DNA from: Thiotrichaceae bacterium UBA4486
GTDB lineage: Bacteria > Pseudomonadota > Gammaproteobacteria > Eutrophobiales > Eutrophobiaceae
Assembly (NCBI GenBank): GCA_002389045.1
Contig: DGNS01000015.1
Location: 355,440 to 419,439 of the forward strand
Direction of reading: 5' to 3'
Length of the DNA: 64,000 nt
Positions 32,541-42,207 of the stretch are shown in pieces. The position numbers and the translations under genes are program-made. Positions within the stretch are counted from its first letter, which is position 1. Each line of letters opens with the position of its first letter. A model generated the notes under the pieces. It was not told the DNA's origin. It was given only the letters and a program-made list of their open reading frames with translations, and did not search any database.

Positions 32541-32562
32541 GGGATAGTGGGGAATGGGGATA

Positions 32563-32593
32563 AAAAAAGCCCCGCTTCGTGCGGGGCTTTTTT
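32563..32593 (-). terminator. Rho-independent terminator of groESL
   Basis: Hairpin GCCCCGC-TTCGT-GCGGGGC, flanked by A6 on one side and T6 on the other, so it works in both orientations. It lies about 25 bases after the groL stop. Confidence 0.93.
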
Positions 32594-32618
32594 ACGAACC
32601 TTAACAGCAGATGGCGAA

Positions 32619-34256
<1,638 letters not shown>

Positions 34257-34302
34257 AGTGTTATTCCTCTTGCTTGATTTGGTTCATGAACAGGGCCGGG
34301 TG

Positions 34303-34593
34303 TTAACCCTCGATGACACCCATGATGTCTTCTTCACGCATGACCAGGAGTTCCTGGTCATCGACCTTGACCTCGGTACCGGAGTACTTGCCGAACAGCA
34401 CCTTGTCTCCGACTTTCAGGTCGATGGCGCGGACTTCGCCACTGTCCAGTACCTTGCCGTTACCCACGGCGATGACTTCGCCCTTGATGGGTTTCTCGGC
34501 AGCACTGTCCGGAATCACGATACCACCAGCGGAGGTTTTTTCTTCCTCCATGCGCTTGATAATCACGCGATCTTGTAATGGACGTATTTTCAT
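34303..34593 (-). CDS. groS: Co-chaperonin GroES (10 kDa)
   Basis: This 96-residue lid of the GroEL cage has the N-terminal motif IRPLQDRVIIKRMEEE, the mobile loop EEEKTSAGGIVIPDSAAEKP and KVGDKVLFGKYSGTEV. It heads the groS-groL operon, with a ribosome site GAGGAG upstream. Confidence 0.99.
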   Translation of the reverse strand: MKIRPLQDRVIIKRMEEEKTSAGGIVIPDSAAEKPIKGEVIAVGNGKVLDSGEVRAIDLKVGDKVLFGKYSGTEVKVDDQELLVMREEDIMGVIEG

Positions 34594-34657
34594 CTTTGCA
34601 ACTCCTCTATTAACTTATTGATATTTATGGAATTTTATTAAATCCCAAGTAATCCTG

Positions 34658-34713
34658 TTAGCACTCTACTTTAACGAGTGCTAGAAATATAGCGAAATAT
34701 TTCCCTGTGTCAA
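34658..34713 (-). promoter_or_regulatory. groESL promoter with CIRCE operator
   Basis: On the minus strand: -35 TTGACA (34713-34708), 16 bases, -10 TATATT (34691-34686), then CIRCE, TTAGCACTC-N9-GAGTGCTAG on the plus strand, at 34658-34684. CIRCE is the HrcA repressor operator; it overlaps the predicted start point. hrcA is not in the window. Confidence 0.93.
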
Positions 34714-34781
34714 TCCGGGAGGAAAAAAACAGGTGTCCGCCCTGCAGATGGGGCCGGACAGCAGGATTTCAAGGGAATACA

Positions 34782-34816
34782 GGTTCGAAGTTCAAAGTTC
34801 GAACCCAGAACCTGGA
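34782..34816. repeat. Heptanucleotide array (AGTTCAA/ACCTGGA)
   Basis: Five degenerate seven-base units: GGTTCGA, AGTTCAA, AGTTCGA, ACCCAGA, ACCTGGA. It begins just after the sat stop codon. A related pair of arrays lies on the other side of sat. Confidence 0.8.
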
Positions 34817-34822
34817 ACGTTC

Positions 34823-36013
34823 CTACCGTCCCGCTTCGCTTTGATAAAAGCCCATGAGTATGTGTGCGACCTCGGGACGGGCGAATTCTTCCGGGAGTTC
34901 CTCGCCGGCGGCCAGCATTTCCCGGACCTTCGTGCCCGAGAGCATGACAAAATCGTCCTGGGTGTGATCCTCCGCATCGCGCAGCATGACGACCCGGTTG
35001 AGTTTTTTCGAGTAGGCGGTGTGATCGGCCATGAAGATTTCGATTTCCAGGGTGCCCTCCGGGATATCATTGAAAATAGCCTGGGCATCGAAAGGCCCGT
35101 AATAATCACCAACGCCGGCGTGATCGCGGCCGACGATCAGATGCGTGCAGCCGGCATTTTGCCGGAAAATGGCGTGCAATACCGCTTCTCTCGGGCCGGC
35201 GTAGAGCATGTCAAAGCCGTAGCCGGTGATCTCGACCGTATTTTCGGGGAAATAGAGTTCCACCATCTTGCGGATGGCGGCGTCGCGCACATCGGCGGGA
35301 ATGTCGCCGGGTTTGAGTTTTCCGAGCAGCATGTGAATGAGAATGCCGTCGGCATTAACGGTCTCCCGGGCCATTTTGCAGAGTTCCTCGTGGGCCCGGT
35401 GCATGGGGTTACGGGTCTGGAATGCGACCACCTTTTCCCAGTTGTTTTTACTGATCAGGTCACGGATCTGCGGGGCTGTGCGGAAAGTAGCCGGAAAATC
35501 CTTCTCGAAATAGCTGTAATTTAGCACCTGTATGGGACCCGAGATGGCATACCTGCCAGAACTCATGAAGGTCGCAACTCCCGGATGACCGGTGTCGGTA
35601 GTGCCGAAAGTATGCTCGGCGATTCGTTTCAGCAACTCGTCCGGGATTTCCTCTATTTTCTCGACGTTCTGCACGGCCAGAACCGGATTTCCCTCTACGT
35701 TCGGGTCCAGCAGGGCGATGCGGTGGGCATCACGCAGGGAATCGATAGCATCTGTCCGGTTCATGATGGGCACCGGCCAGAACAGGCCATCCGTTGTGCG
35801 CATGTTCTCCGCCACGCTGAGAGCGTCGGCCAGGTTCATGTAACCGAAGAGAGGAGAGAAGTAACCCGCTCCGAGCATCACGGCGTTGGCCGCGGCGGCG
35901 GAATCGAGCAGCAGCGAAGGCAGTTCCGCGGCCACTTTTTCGAGTGCGGCACGTTGCTCGGGGTCTTCCACATACAGTGGCGTCAGCTCTTTTGAGCCAT
36001 GGGGTTTGATCAT
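34823..36013 (-). CDS. sat: Sulfate adenylyltransferase (ATP sulfurylase), dissimilatory type
   Basis: This 396-residue enzyme interconverts APS plus pyrophosphate and ATP plus sulfate. The active-site motifs are QTRNPMHRAHE (QxRNP and HxxH), GRDHAGVGDYYGPFDAQ and MLSGTKVREML. It is the single-subunit type used in sulfur oxidation and sulfate reduction, not CysDN. An assimilatory role is also possible. The ATG at 36013 follows GGAGAG; a GTG one codon upstream is the alternative. Transcribed alone, with heptanucleotide arrays on both sides. Confidence 0.94.
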   Translation of the reverse strand: MIKPHGSKELTPLYVEDPEQRAALEKVAAELPSLLLDSAAAANAVMLGAGYFSPLFGYMNLADALSVAENMRTTDGLFWPVPIMNRTDAIDSLRDAHRIALLDPNVEGNPVLAVQNVEKIEEIPDELLKRIAEHTFGTTDTGHPGVATFMSSGRYAISGPIQVLNYSYFEKDFPATFRTAPQIRDLISKNNWEKVVAFQTRNPMHRAHEELCKMARETVNADGILIHMLLGKLKPGDIPADVRDAAIRKMVELYFPENTVEITGYGFDMLYAGPREAVLHAIFRQNAGCTHLIVGRDHAGVGDYYGPFDAQAIFNDIPEGTLEIEIFMADHTAYSKKLNRVVMLRDAEDHTQDDFVMLSGTKVREMLAAGEELPEEFARPEVAHILMGFYQSEAGR

Positions 36014-36093
36014 CACTCTCTCCGTTCTGTTAACTGTTGCAAAATGGGCGCTTACGATAATGTACCTGCCGATTATTTCAAGTAGTCAATGCA

Positions 36094-36189
36094 AGGTTCT
36101 ACGTTCAAGGTTCGAGGTTCAACGTTATCTCGTGCTTTCCTGAACCCAGAACCCTGAACCTTGAACCTTGAACTTGGAACCCTGAGCTT
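36094..36189. repeat. Paired heptanucleotide arrays (AGGTTCA)n and (TGAACCT)n
   Basis: Two arrays: 36094-36128 with five units (AGGTTCT, ACGTTCA, AGGTTCG, AGGTTCA, ACGTTAT) and 36141-36189 with seven (TGAACCC, AGAACCC, TGAACCT twice, TGAACTT, GGAACCC, TGAGCTT). The second is roughly the reverse complement of the first, so together they can fold back. The second abuts the stop codon of the nudix gene. Confidence 0.88.
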
Positions 36190-36760
36190 ATCCATCCCCC
36201 GGTCCCGGTTCAAACCGGAAACCGTTCGACTCCCTGATAATGTTGCCCGTGCGCAGCGGATACCGGTTCGAAGGCCGGTCCTGGAAATAAAACCGCAGTG
36301 TCTGGCGTATGGTTGTGAATGCAAGATCATCCCAGGGTATGTCTTCTTCGCGGAACAGTTGCACATCCTCGCTTTCCTGACCGGGTCTGAAATCCAGATC
36401 CAGCAGCCTGGAGCGAAACATGATGTACACCTGGTTGATGTGGGGCAGGTTAAACATGGAATAAAGTCCCTGAACCTCGACCCGGGCAGTGGCCTCTTCC
36501 CAGGTCTCGCGGATCGCGCCTTCGATACTGGTTTCATCGAGTTCCATGAAGCCGGCGGGCAGGGTCCAGTAACCCCGCCGCGGTTCGATGGAACGTTTAC
36601 ACAACAAAATCCGGTCTTCCCATACCGGCAGGCAGCCGGTGACAATTTTCGGATTTTCATAATGCACTACATCGCATCGTTCACAGACGAAGCGCGGGCG
36701 ATCATCCTGTTGTGGTATTTTCCGGACTACGGGTTCACCGCACCAGCAGCAGAATTTCAT
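36188..36760 (-). CDS. Nudix hydrolase with N-terminal zinc ribbon
   Basis: This 190-residue protein has an N-terminal zinc ribbon (CWCG and CERCD) and a Nudix domain with GFMELDETSIEGAIRETWEEATA (residues 91-113), where the last Gly of the canonical box is Thr. It resembles the NudC-like, ADP-ribose/NADH pyrophosphatase group but is shorter; substrate unknown. Its start overlaps the tesA stop by four bases. Confidence 0.85.
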   Translation of the reverse strand: MKFCCWCGEPVVRKIPQQDDRPRFVCERCDVVHYENPKIVTGCLPVWEDRILLCKRSIEPRRGYWTLPAGFMELDETSIEGAIRETWEEATARVEVQGLYSMFNLPHINQVYIMFRSRLLDLDFRPGQESEDVQLFREEDIPWDDLAFTTIRQTLRFYFQDRPSNRYPLRTGNIIRESNGFRFEPGPGDG

Positions 36761-37398
36761 GATGCCGGCACTCCTGCTGTCAACAGCGGTTTCAGCACCG
36801 GCCAGAGGTGATCGAGAATCATGGGTTGAGCCACGGCTTTCGGGTGCAGTCCGTCGTCCTGCATCAGTGCAGGGTCGTCGAACATGTCCCGCAGGATAAA
36901 GGGGGCCAGTGCAATGCCGTGCTGTTCGGCCAGCGATGTATAAATCGCGTCGAAACGCCGGTTGTAAGCGGGGCCGTAGTTGGGTGGCAGGTGCATCTGT
37001 ACCAGGATAATGCGTGAACCGGTATCGGCAAGCCGGGTGATAATTTCGGTAAGGTTATCGCGAATGGTGGCTGGTGGAAAACCGCGTAACCCGTCATTGG
37101 CGCCGAGTTCGACCAGGGTGATATCGGGCCGAACCCGATCCAGGATTTCGGGCAGGCGGACGAGTGCCCCGGTGGTGGTTTCGCCGCTGATGCTGGCGTT
37201 AATGACTTCGTATGGACAATCCTGATCCTGTAACCGCCGTTTCAACAGGCTGACCCAGCCGCTGTCCACGGGTATGCCGTAGGCCGCGCTGAGACTGTCA
37301 CCCAGAATCAGTATGTTTCCACCGCCCGCCTGAACCGGTGTGACAATTGCGGGACAAATAAGCAGAATGACAACAAGGCAGAGTGAATACAATCGCAT
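36757..37398 (-). CDS. tesA: Arylesterase / acyl-CoA thioesterase TesA (GDSL/SGNH hydrolase)
   Basis: This 213-residue periplasmic hydrolase has a signal peptide ending near VQAGG, the GDSLS block with nucleophile Ser35, oxyanion residues in GANDGLRG, and Asp/His in DDGLHPKA. The ATG at 37398 is preferred over a TTG eight codons upstream. The start codon lies in a CATG shared with the divergent ybbA start. TesA/YbbA/YbbP grouping is conserved. Confidence 0.92.
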   Translation of the reverse strand: MRLYSLCLVVILLICPAIVTPVQAGGGNILILGDSLSAAYGIPVDSGWVSLLKRRLQDQDCPYEVINASISGETTTGALVRLPEILDRVRPDITLVELGANDGLRGFPPATIRDNLTEIITRLADTGSRIILVQMHLPPNYGPAYNRRFDAIYTSLAEQHGIALAPFILRDMFDDPALMQDDGLHPKAVAQPMILDHLWPVLKPLLTAGVPAS

Positions 37399-38062
37399 GA
37401 TACAGGTAGAAAATCTGGGCAAAGTGATAAATGGTCCGGCTCAACGTCTGACCATACTGGATAATATCAGTTTTTCCATTAATGCAGCGGAATCCGTCGC
37501 CATTGTCGGGGTGTCCGGCTCCGGCAAGTCCACTTTACTGGGTCTGATGGCCGGGCTTGACCTTCCCTCCCACGGCCGCGTCTGCCTGGATGGAGCGGAT
37601 TTGAATCAACTGGATGAAGACGGGCGCGCCCGCGTGCGCCATCAGCGCGTCGGATTCGTTTTTCAGTCTTTTCAACTGCTGCCCGGATTGACCGCCCTGG
37701 AAAACGTACTGTTGCCGCTGGAGCTCAACGGAACGGCGGGCAGCGAGCAGATGGCCCGGGACTGGCTGCAACAGGTTGGGTTGAAAGATCGCATACATCA
37801 CTATCCCAATCAGCTTTCCGGGGGTGAACAGCAGCGTGTAGCGATTGCCCGGGCGTTTGTCGGCGGACCGAAAATTCTCTTTGCCGATGAACCGACCGGA
37901 AACCTGGATCAAACCACGGCGGCACAGATCATCGAACTGCTGTTTCGGCTGAATACCGAGGAAGGCACGACGCTGGTGATCGTTACTCATGATGAAAATA
38001 TTGCCGATCGCTGTCTGCGACGGCTGACGCTGGCGGGTGGAAGGTTGCAAGACAGCACATGA
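37397..38062 (+). CDS. ybbA: ABC transporter ATP-binding protein YbbA
   Basis: This 221-residue ATPase of the LolD/MacB-like group has Walker A GVSGSGKST, Q-loop VFQSFQLLPGLTALENV, signature LSGGEQQR and Walker B ILFADEPTGNLD. It is encoded upstream of its permease, with a four-base ATGA overlap. The two probably form an export or lipid-related complex of the inner membrane; the substrate is not established. Confidence 0.92.
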   Translation: MIQVENLGKVINGPAQRLTILDNISFSINAAESVAIVGVSGSGKSTLLGLMAGLDLPSHGRVCLDGADLNQLDEDGRARVRHQRVGFVFQSFQLLPGLTALENVLLPLELNGTAGSEQMARDWLQQVGLKDRIHHYPNQLSGGEQQRVAIARAFVGGPKILFADEPTGNLDQTTAAQIIELLFRLNTEEGTTLVIVTHDENIADRCLRRLTLAGGRLQDST

Positions 38063-40539
38063 ACCGGATCGTCTTTTCTCTGCGTTACCTGCTGCGCGAC
38101 TGGCGCTCCGGTGAGTTACGCATCATTGCCCTGGCGCTGGTTATCGCGGTCGCCAGCCTGACGACGGTGGGCTTTTTTACCGATCGTATCGAACAGGCCA
38201 TGGAAATACAGGCAACCGAACTGCTGGCCGCCGACCTGGTGTTGTCGTCCAGTGCGCCGATAGCGGAGCCGGTGCGCCGCCGCGCCGAAGAGATGAATCT
38301 CGTCACCTCGCTGAGCAGTGGATTCCGCAGTGTGATCATGGCCGGGGAAACCCTGCAAATGGCCGAGGTCAAGGCGGTGGATGAAAGTTATCCGATCCGC
38401 GGCGCACTGAAGGTCGCGGACGTATTGTTTGCTCCGGATCGCATCACCCGTGAAGTGCCCGCGCGGGGAGAGGCCTGGGCCGACGCCCGCCTGCTGCAAC
38501 TGCTGAACCTGTCCGTCGGCGACACGCTGGAAGTGGGCGCCTCAACGCTCAAGGTCACTCGCGTATTAACCTTCGAGCCGGACCGCGGCGGCGATTTGTT
38601 CAATATTGCCCCGCGGTTGTTGATGAACCGAGCCGACGTGGATGCCACCGGGCTGATCCTGCCCGGCAGCCGCGTCAGCTACCATCTGCTGCTCGGCGGC
38701 CAAATCGCCGATCTCAACAGTTTCAGGGCATGGGTGAGTGACAACCATGGCGGCAATATCAAGGTGCGTGGGATCCGCGACGCCCGCCCGGAGCTGAAAA
38801 CGGCGCTGGACCGGGCCAGTCAGTTTCTCGGCCTGGCCGCGCTGGTAAGCATCGCCCTGGCCGGGATGGCCGTGGCCATGAGTACCCAGCGCTATGTCAG
38901 CCGGCACCTGGATCACTGCGCCATCATGCGTTGCCTGGGTACAAGTCAGGCCGTGGTGCTGCACATATACCTGATCCAGTGCCTGGTGCTGGCACTGGTC
39001 AGCAGCGTTATCGGCAGTGCGATCGGCTATCTTTGCCAGCAAGGTCTGGCGGTACTGATGAGCGGCCTGGTGCAGGGGCAATTACCGCCGCCGTCGCCGT
39101 GGCCGGTATTGACCGGCATTCTGACCGGCATCATTACGGTCTGTGGTTTTGCCGTCCCGCAACTCCTGCGCATTCGTGCCGTTTCACCGATGCGGGTATT
39201 GCGCCGCGACCTGACTCCGCTGCCGGTCAGCGGCGTACTGGTCTATGCTGCCGCCATTGTGGCGCTGGCCTTGTTGATCCCGTGGCAGTCGGGTGAACCG
39301 CGCCTGTCCGTGTACAGTCTTGCCGGTCTGCTGATCACGGCTCTGGCCCTGGCCGGCGGCGCCCGCCTGATCATCGCCGGAATACGCCGCTTGAAACTTC
39401 GCGGCGCCGCGATTCGCTACGGTCTGGCCAATGTTTCGCGACGTGGTGGCCAGAGCGTGGCCCAGATCATCGGCATCGGGCTCGGCTTTACGGTCATGCT
39501 GTTGCTGGCCCTGATCCGCACCGACCTGCTGGAAAACTGGCGTGACCGTCTGCCACCGGGAACGCCGAATTATTTCCTGATCAATATACAGCCGGAGGAA
39601 GTACGCAGCATTCAAAACACCCTCTATGAACAGGGGCGCGTGGTCACCGATTTCTTCCCCATGATTCGTGGTCGCCTGGTGCGCATTAACGACTGGCAGG
39701 TGGAAGTGGACGCATACGGGGATGACCGCGCCCGGCGCCTGGTATCGAGGGAGTTTAACCTGTCCTTTACCGAAACCATGCAATCGCATAACCGGCTGGT
39801 GGCCGGAGACTGGTGGCAGACGGGCGAGGATCACGTGTTTTCGGTGGAAGAGGGTATCGCCGAAACCCTGGGAATCAACATGGGCGATTCGCTGACCTAT
39901 GAAGTGGCCGGTCGCGAGGTCAGCGGTGTGGTGAAAAATCTGCGCTGGGTGGAGTGGGATTCGTTCAACGTCAATTTCTTCGTCATTTCCAGTCCCGAGA
40001 CGCTGGAAGGTTATCCGGCGACGTACATTACCAGCTTTTACCTGCCGCCCGGTGAGCGCGAGGTATTGACCACGCTGGTGCGTAATTATCCCAGCGTAAC
40101 CGTTTTTGACGTGGACGCTGTGCTCTCCCAGGTACGGTTGCTCATGAACCAGGTCATTCGCGCCGTCGAATACGTTTTCGGATTTACCCTGCTCGCCGGC
40201 CTCGCCGTGCTCTTCGCCGCCCTGCAAACCACGCACGATGAGCGTAGACACGAATCGGCATTACTGAGCGCCATGGGTGCTACCCGTCGGCAGATCCTGT
40301 TTGGTCTCATTGCTGAATTTGTCTGTCTCGGCCTGGTTGCCGGTCTATTGGCGGCACTGGGAGCCACCTTCGTGCAATGGCTGCTGGCCGAGTTCGTATT
40401 CAACCTCAGTGTCAGTATCAACCCCTGGGTGTGGATCGCGGGGCCGCTGCTGAGTGTCGCCGTGATCGTGATCGGCGGCCTGGCCGGAACCCGGCGGACC
40501 CTCACCTCTCCGCCCATGCTGGCGCTGAGGCAGGTCTGA
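38059..40539 (+). CDS. ybbP: FtsX-like ABC transporter permease YbbP
   Basis: This 826-residue permease has an N-terminal helix near 20-40, a long periplasmic domain (about 45-260), three central transmembrane segments (about 262-360), further helices near 395-470 and a second periplasmic part, ending with four FtsX-type helices. MacB-like superfamily, duplicated architecture. Pairs with YbbA. Confidence 0.9.
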   Translation: MNRIVFSLRYLLRDWRSGELRIIALALVIAVASLTTVGFFTDRIEQAMEIQATELLAADLVLSSSAPIAEPVRRRAEEMNLVTSLSSGFRSVIMAGETLQMAEVKAVDESYPIRGALKVADVLFAPDRITREVPARGEAWADARLLQLLNLSVGDTLEVGASTLKVTRVLTFEPDRGGDLFNIAPRLLMNRADVDATGLILPGSRVSYHLLLGGQIADLNSFRAWVSDNHGGNIKVRGIRDARPELKTALDRASQFLGLAALVSIALAGMAVAMSTQRYVSRHLDHCAIMRCLGTSQAVVLHIYLIQCLVLALVSSVIGSAIGYLCQQGLAVLMSGLVQGQLPPPSPWPVLTGILTGIITVCGFAVPQLLRIRAVSPMRVLRRDLTPLPVSGVLVYAAAIVALALLIPWQSGEPRLSVYSLAGLLITALALAGGARLIIAGIRRLKLRGAAIRYGLANVSRRGGQSVAQIIGIGLGFTVMLLLALIRTDLLENWRDRLPPGTPNYFLINIQPEEVRSIQNTLYEQGRVVTDFFPMIRGRLVRINDWQVEVDAYGDDRARRLVSREFNLSFTETMQSHNRLVAGDWWQTGEDHVFSVEEGIAETLGINMGDSLTYEVAGREVSGVVKNLRWVEWDSFNVNFFVISSPETLEGYPATYITSFYLPPGEREVLTTLVRNYPSVTVFDVDAVLSQVRLLMNQVIRAVEYVFGFTLLAGLAVLFAALQTTHDERRHESALLSAMGATRRQILFGLIAEFVCLGLVAGLLAALGATFVQWLLAEFVFNLSVSINPWVWIAGPLLSVAVIVIGGLAGTRRTLTSPPMLALRQV

Positions 40540-40547
40540 GAGCCGAC

Positions 40548-40844
40548 ATGACGTCGGTTTATTTCGGCGATTTCCGGGCCTATGTGAGCGAACATCGAAA
40601 AGCCGTGGAAGCCATGGTCGAAGAGTCCCACACCACCGCGTGGTTCCTGCTGCGTTATCTCAGGCGCATCGAGAAACAGGCCGCCGAACCCGGGAGCAAG
40701 ACGCGTATGGAAGGGCTGATGCGTTCCATGATCCGGTTTTACGTCGATAACATCGATGAGCAATCGGAGCTTGGCGATCGTTGCCAGAAAATCTACGCCG
40801 AGTATCGTCGCACGCTGAGGGTGTATCAGGACCCGGGCAGCTGA
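40548..40844 (+). CDS. Conserved hypothetical protein, 98 residues
   Basis: This small, helical, highly charged protein begins MTSVYFGDFRAYVSEHRKAV, eight bases after ybbP on the same strand. It has no signal or membrane segment. The tight spacing suggests co-transcription with ybbAP. Family not recognised. Confidence 0.7.
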   Translation: MTSVYFGDFRAYVSEHRKAVEAMVEESHTTAWFLLRYLRRIEKQAAEPGSKTRMEGLMRSMIRFYVDNIDEQSELGDRCQKIYAEYRRTLRVYQDPGS

Positions 40845-40980
40845 ATCAGGTGATTCATGATGGTCAGCAAACCATGACATTGCGGCAGCCGCTTTTGTTA
40901 TCATGGGTTCGCAGGAGACTGCGAGATGCTTTAAACATTCCGGAGTCAATTAACCACAATATGTAAATAAGGAGATTGCC

Positions 40981-41166
40981 ATGGCCTCCCAGCAAATCAG
41001 CGAATACCTGCTGTTAACCAATTCCAACCCGATGCAGTTATCCATGAAAGTGAATGAAAAAATCCAGGAGGGATGGCTGCCGTTCAACGGCGTGGCCGTG
41101 GGCCTGGCGCTGGATGCGGGCAACAGTCTGACCAGTTATGCGCAGGCCCTGGTGAAGTATCAGTAA
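40981..41166 (+). CDS. DUF1737 domain protein
   Basis: This 61-residue protein has the DUF1737 pattern (ISEYLLLTN, then VNEKIQEGWLPFNGVAV). A strong ribosome site, AAGGAG, precedes the ATG. Function unknown. Confidence 0.85.
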   Translation: MASQQISEYLLLTNSNPMQLSMKVNEKIQEGWLPFNGVAVGLALDAGNSLTSYAQALVKYQ

Positions 41167-41201
41167 CCTCTGCCGGAGCCAGAGTACCGTCGGGTGATGA
41201 T

Positions 41202-42206
41202 TCACTCATGCGTCATGGGATAACGCTCCATGATGTAGCAAAAGCAGTCCTTGCGAATGACATCGGTATTGACGGTGATCATGGCCGGAACGATGCTGCG
41301 CCGGGTGCGCAGTTTGCCATCCTCGATACAGAAATACTGTTCGCCGACCTCGTTGCCCTGTTCATCGAGAATATCCAGTACCCGTTCAATACCGGGCCTG
41401 ACCCGGCCCATGACGGTAGCTTCGGGCAGTTCGCGAAAGTTGAATTTCTCTATCCCCTTGTCGAAACACAGGTCGTGGTCGCCGTCATCAAAACCGAAAT
41501 TGATACTACCGGGGATCTTGACGATGGCCACGGTGTGGTAGAGATCGATATGCTGGCTGCTGACCGTGTGATCCGAAAGCGCTTCCAGTTCGAGGCAACG
41601 GACAAGAAAATCCAGCGCATGCCGGGTGCTGTTGCTGTCACCGGAGGTCCCGCACTCCACGGTGACGGCGGGACAGAGTTCGGCAAAGGTCATGCTCTGT
41701 ACACCCTTGGGACGGATAAAATACACCACCGTCCGTGAAAACAGGATCGCCAGTTGCAGGTATCTTGAGTAGGTATTGTTGACGCAGGCGTAATGCGGAT
41801 TTTTCCCGGTGTTGTTATGGATGTCGATACTGAGAAACACCTCGCGCTGTTTCATTTCGCTGACTACCTGTTGCATCATTTTGTGCTCGGGTGTTTCTCC
41901 CGTTCCCCAGATGCGGTTGTAGTCCGGCTGATGATCCAGAAAACGCTGGTTGTAACGGGCGGCTTCTATGTTGCCGATGAACACGGAGACGGCGCGCGGT
42001 AACCGGCGTCCGGCGTAACCGGCGAGCAGACGGCGCACGGCCTCCCAGCCCGTATGTTCGTTACCGTGCAGTAACACCGACACGAACATGGGCCGGCTGC
42101 GAAGCCCCGGGAGGTGCAGCAGAGTCGGGCCGGGTAACAGGGTATGCAACTCCGGCGCCGGTGTGTCGAGTAATCCCGCGGGGATCTGGTCGATGATATT
42201 CAACAT
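41202..42206 (-). CDS. M14-family succinylglutamate desuccinylase/aspartoacylase-like peptidase
   Basis: This 334-residue metallo-hydrolase has the zinc-binding HGNEHTG (His47, Glu50) and a third ligand in SIDIHNNTG. VECGTSGD holds the probable catalytic Glu. The family removes acyl or amino acid groups from small peptides. Its ATG is one base after the GCS2 stop, so the two are probably translated together and act on one pathway. Confidence 0.85.
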   Translation of the reverse strand: MLNIIDQIPAGLLDTPAPELHTLLPGPTLLHLPGLRSRPMFVSVLLHGNEHTGWEAVRRLLAGYAGRRLPRAVSVFIGNIEAARYNQRFLDHQPDYNRIWGTGETPEHKMMQQVVSEMKQREVFLSIDIHNNTGKNPHYACVNNTYSRYLQLAILFSRTVVYFIRPKGVQSMTFAELCPAVTVECGTSGDSNSTRHALDFLVRCLELEALSDHTVSSQHIDLYHTVAIVKIPGSINFGFDDGDHDLCFDKGIEKFNFRELPEATVMGRVRPGIERVLDILDEQGNEVGEQYFCIEDGKLRTRRSIVPAMITVNTDVIRKDCFCYIMERYPMTHE

Positions 42207-42207
42207 G

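Noticed and set aside
39184..40251. A 355-codon open frame antisense to ybbP
   Set aside because: Rich in Gln, His and Gly in a way typical of reversed G+C-rich coding sequence; ybbP is clearly real.
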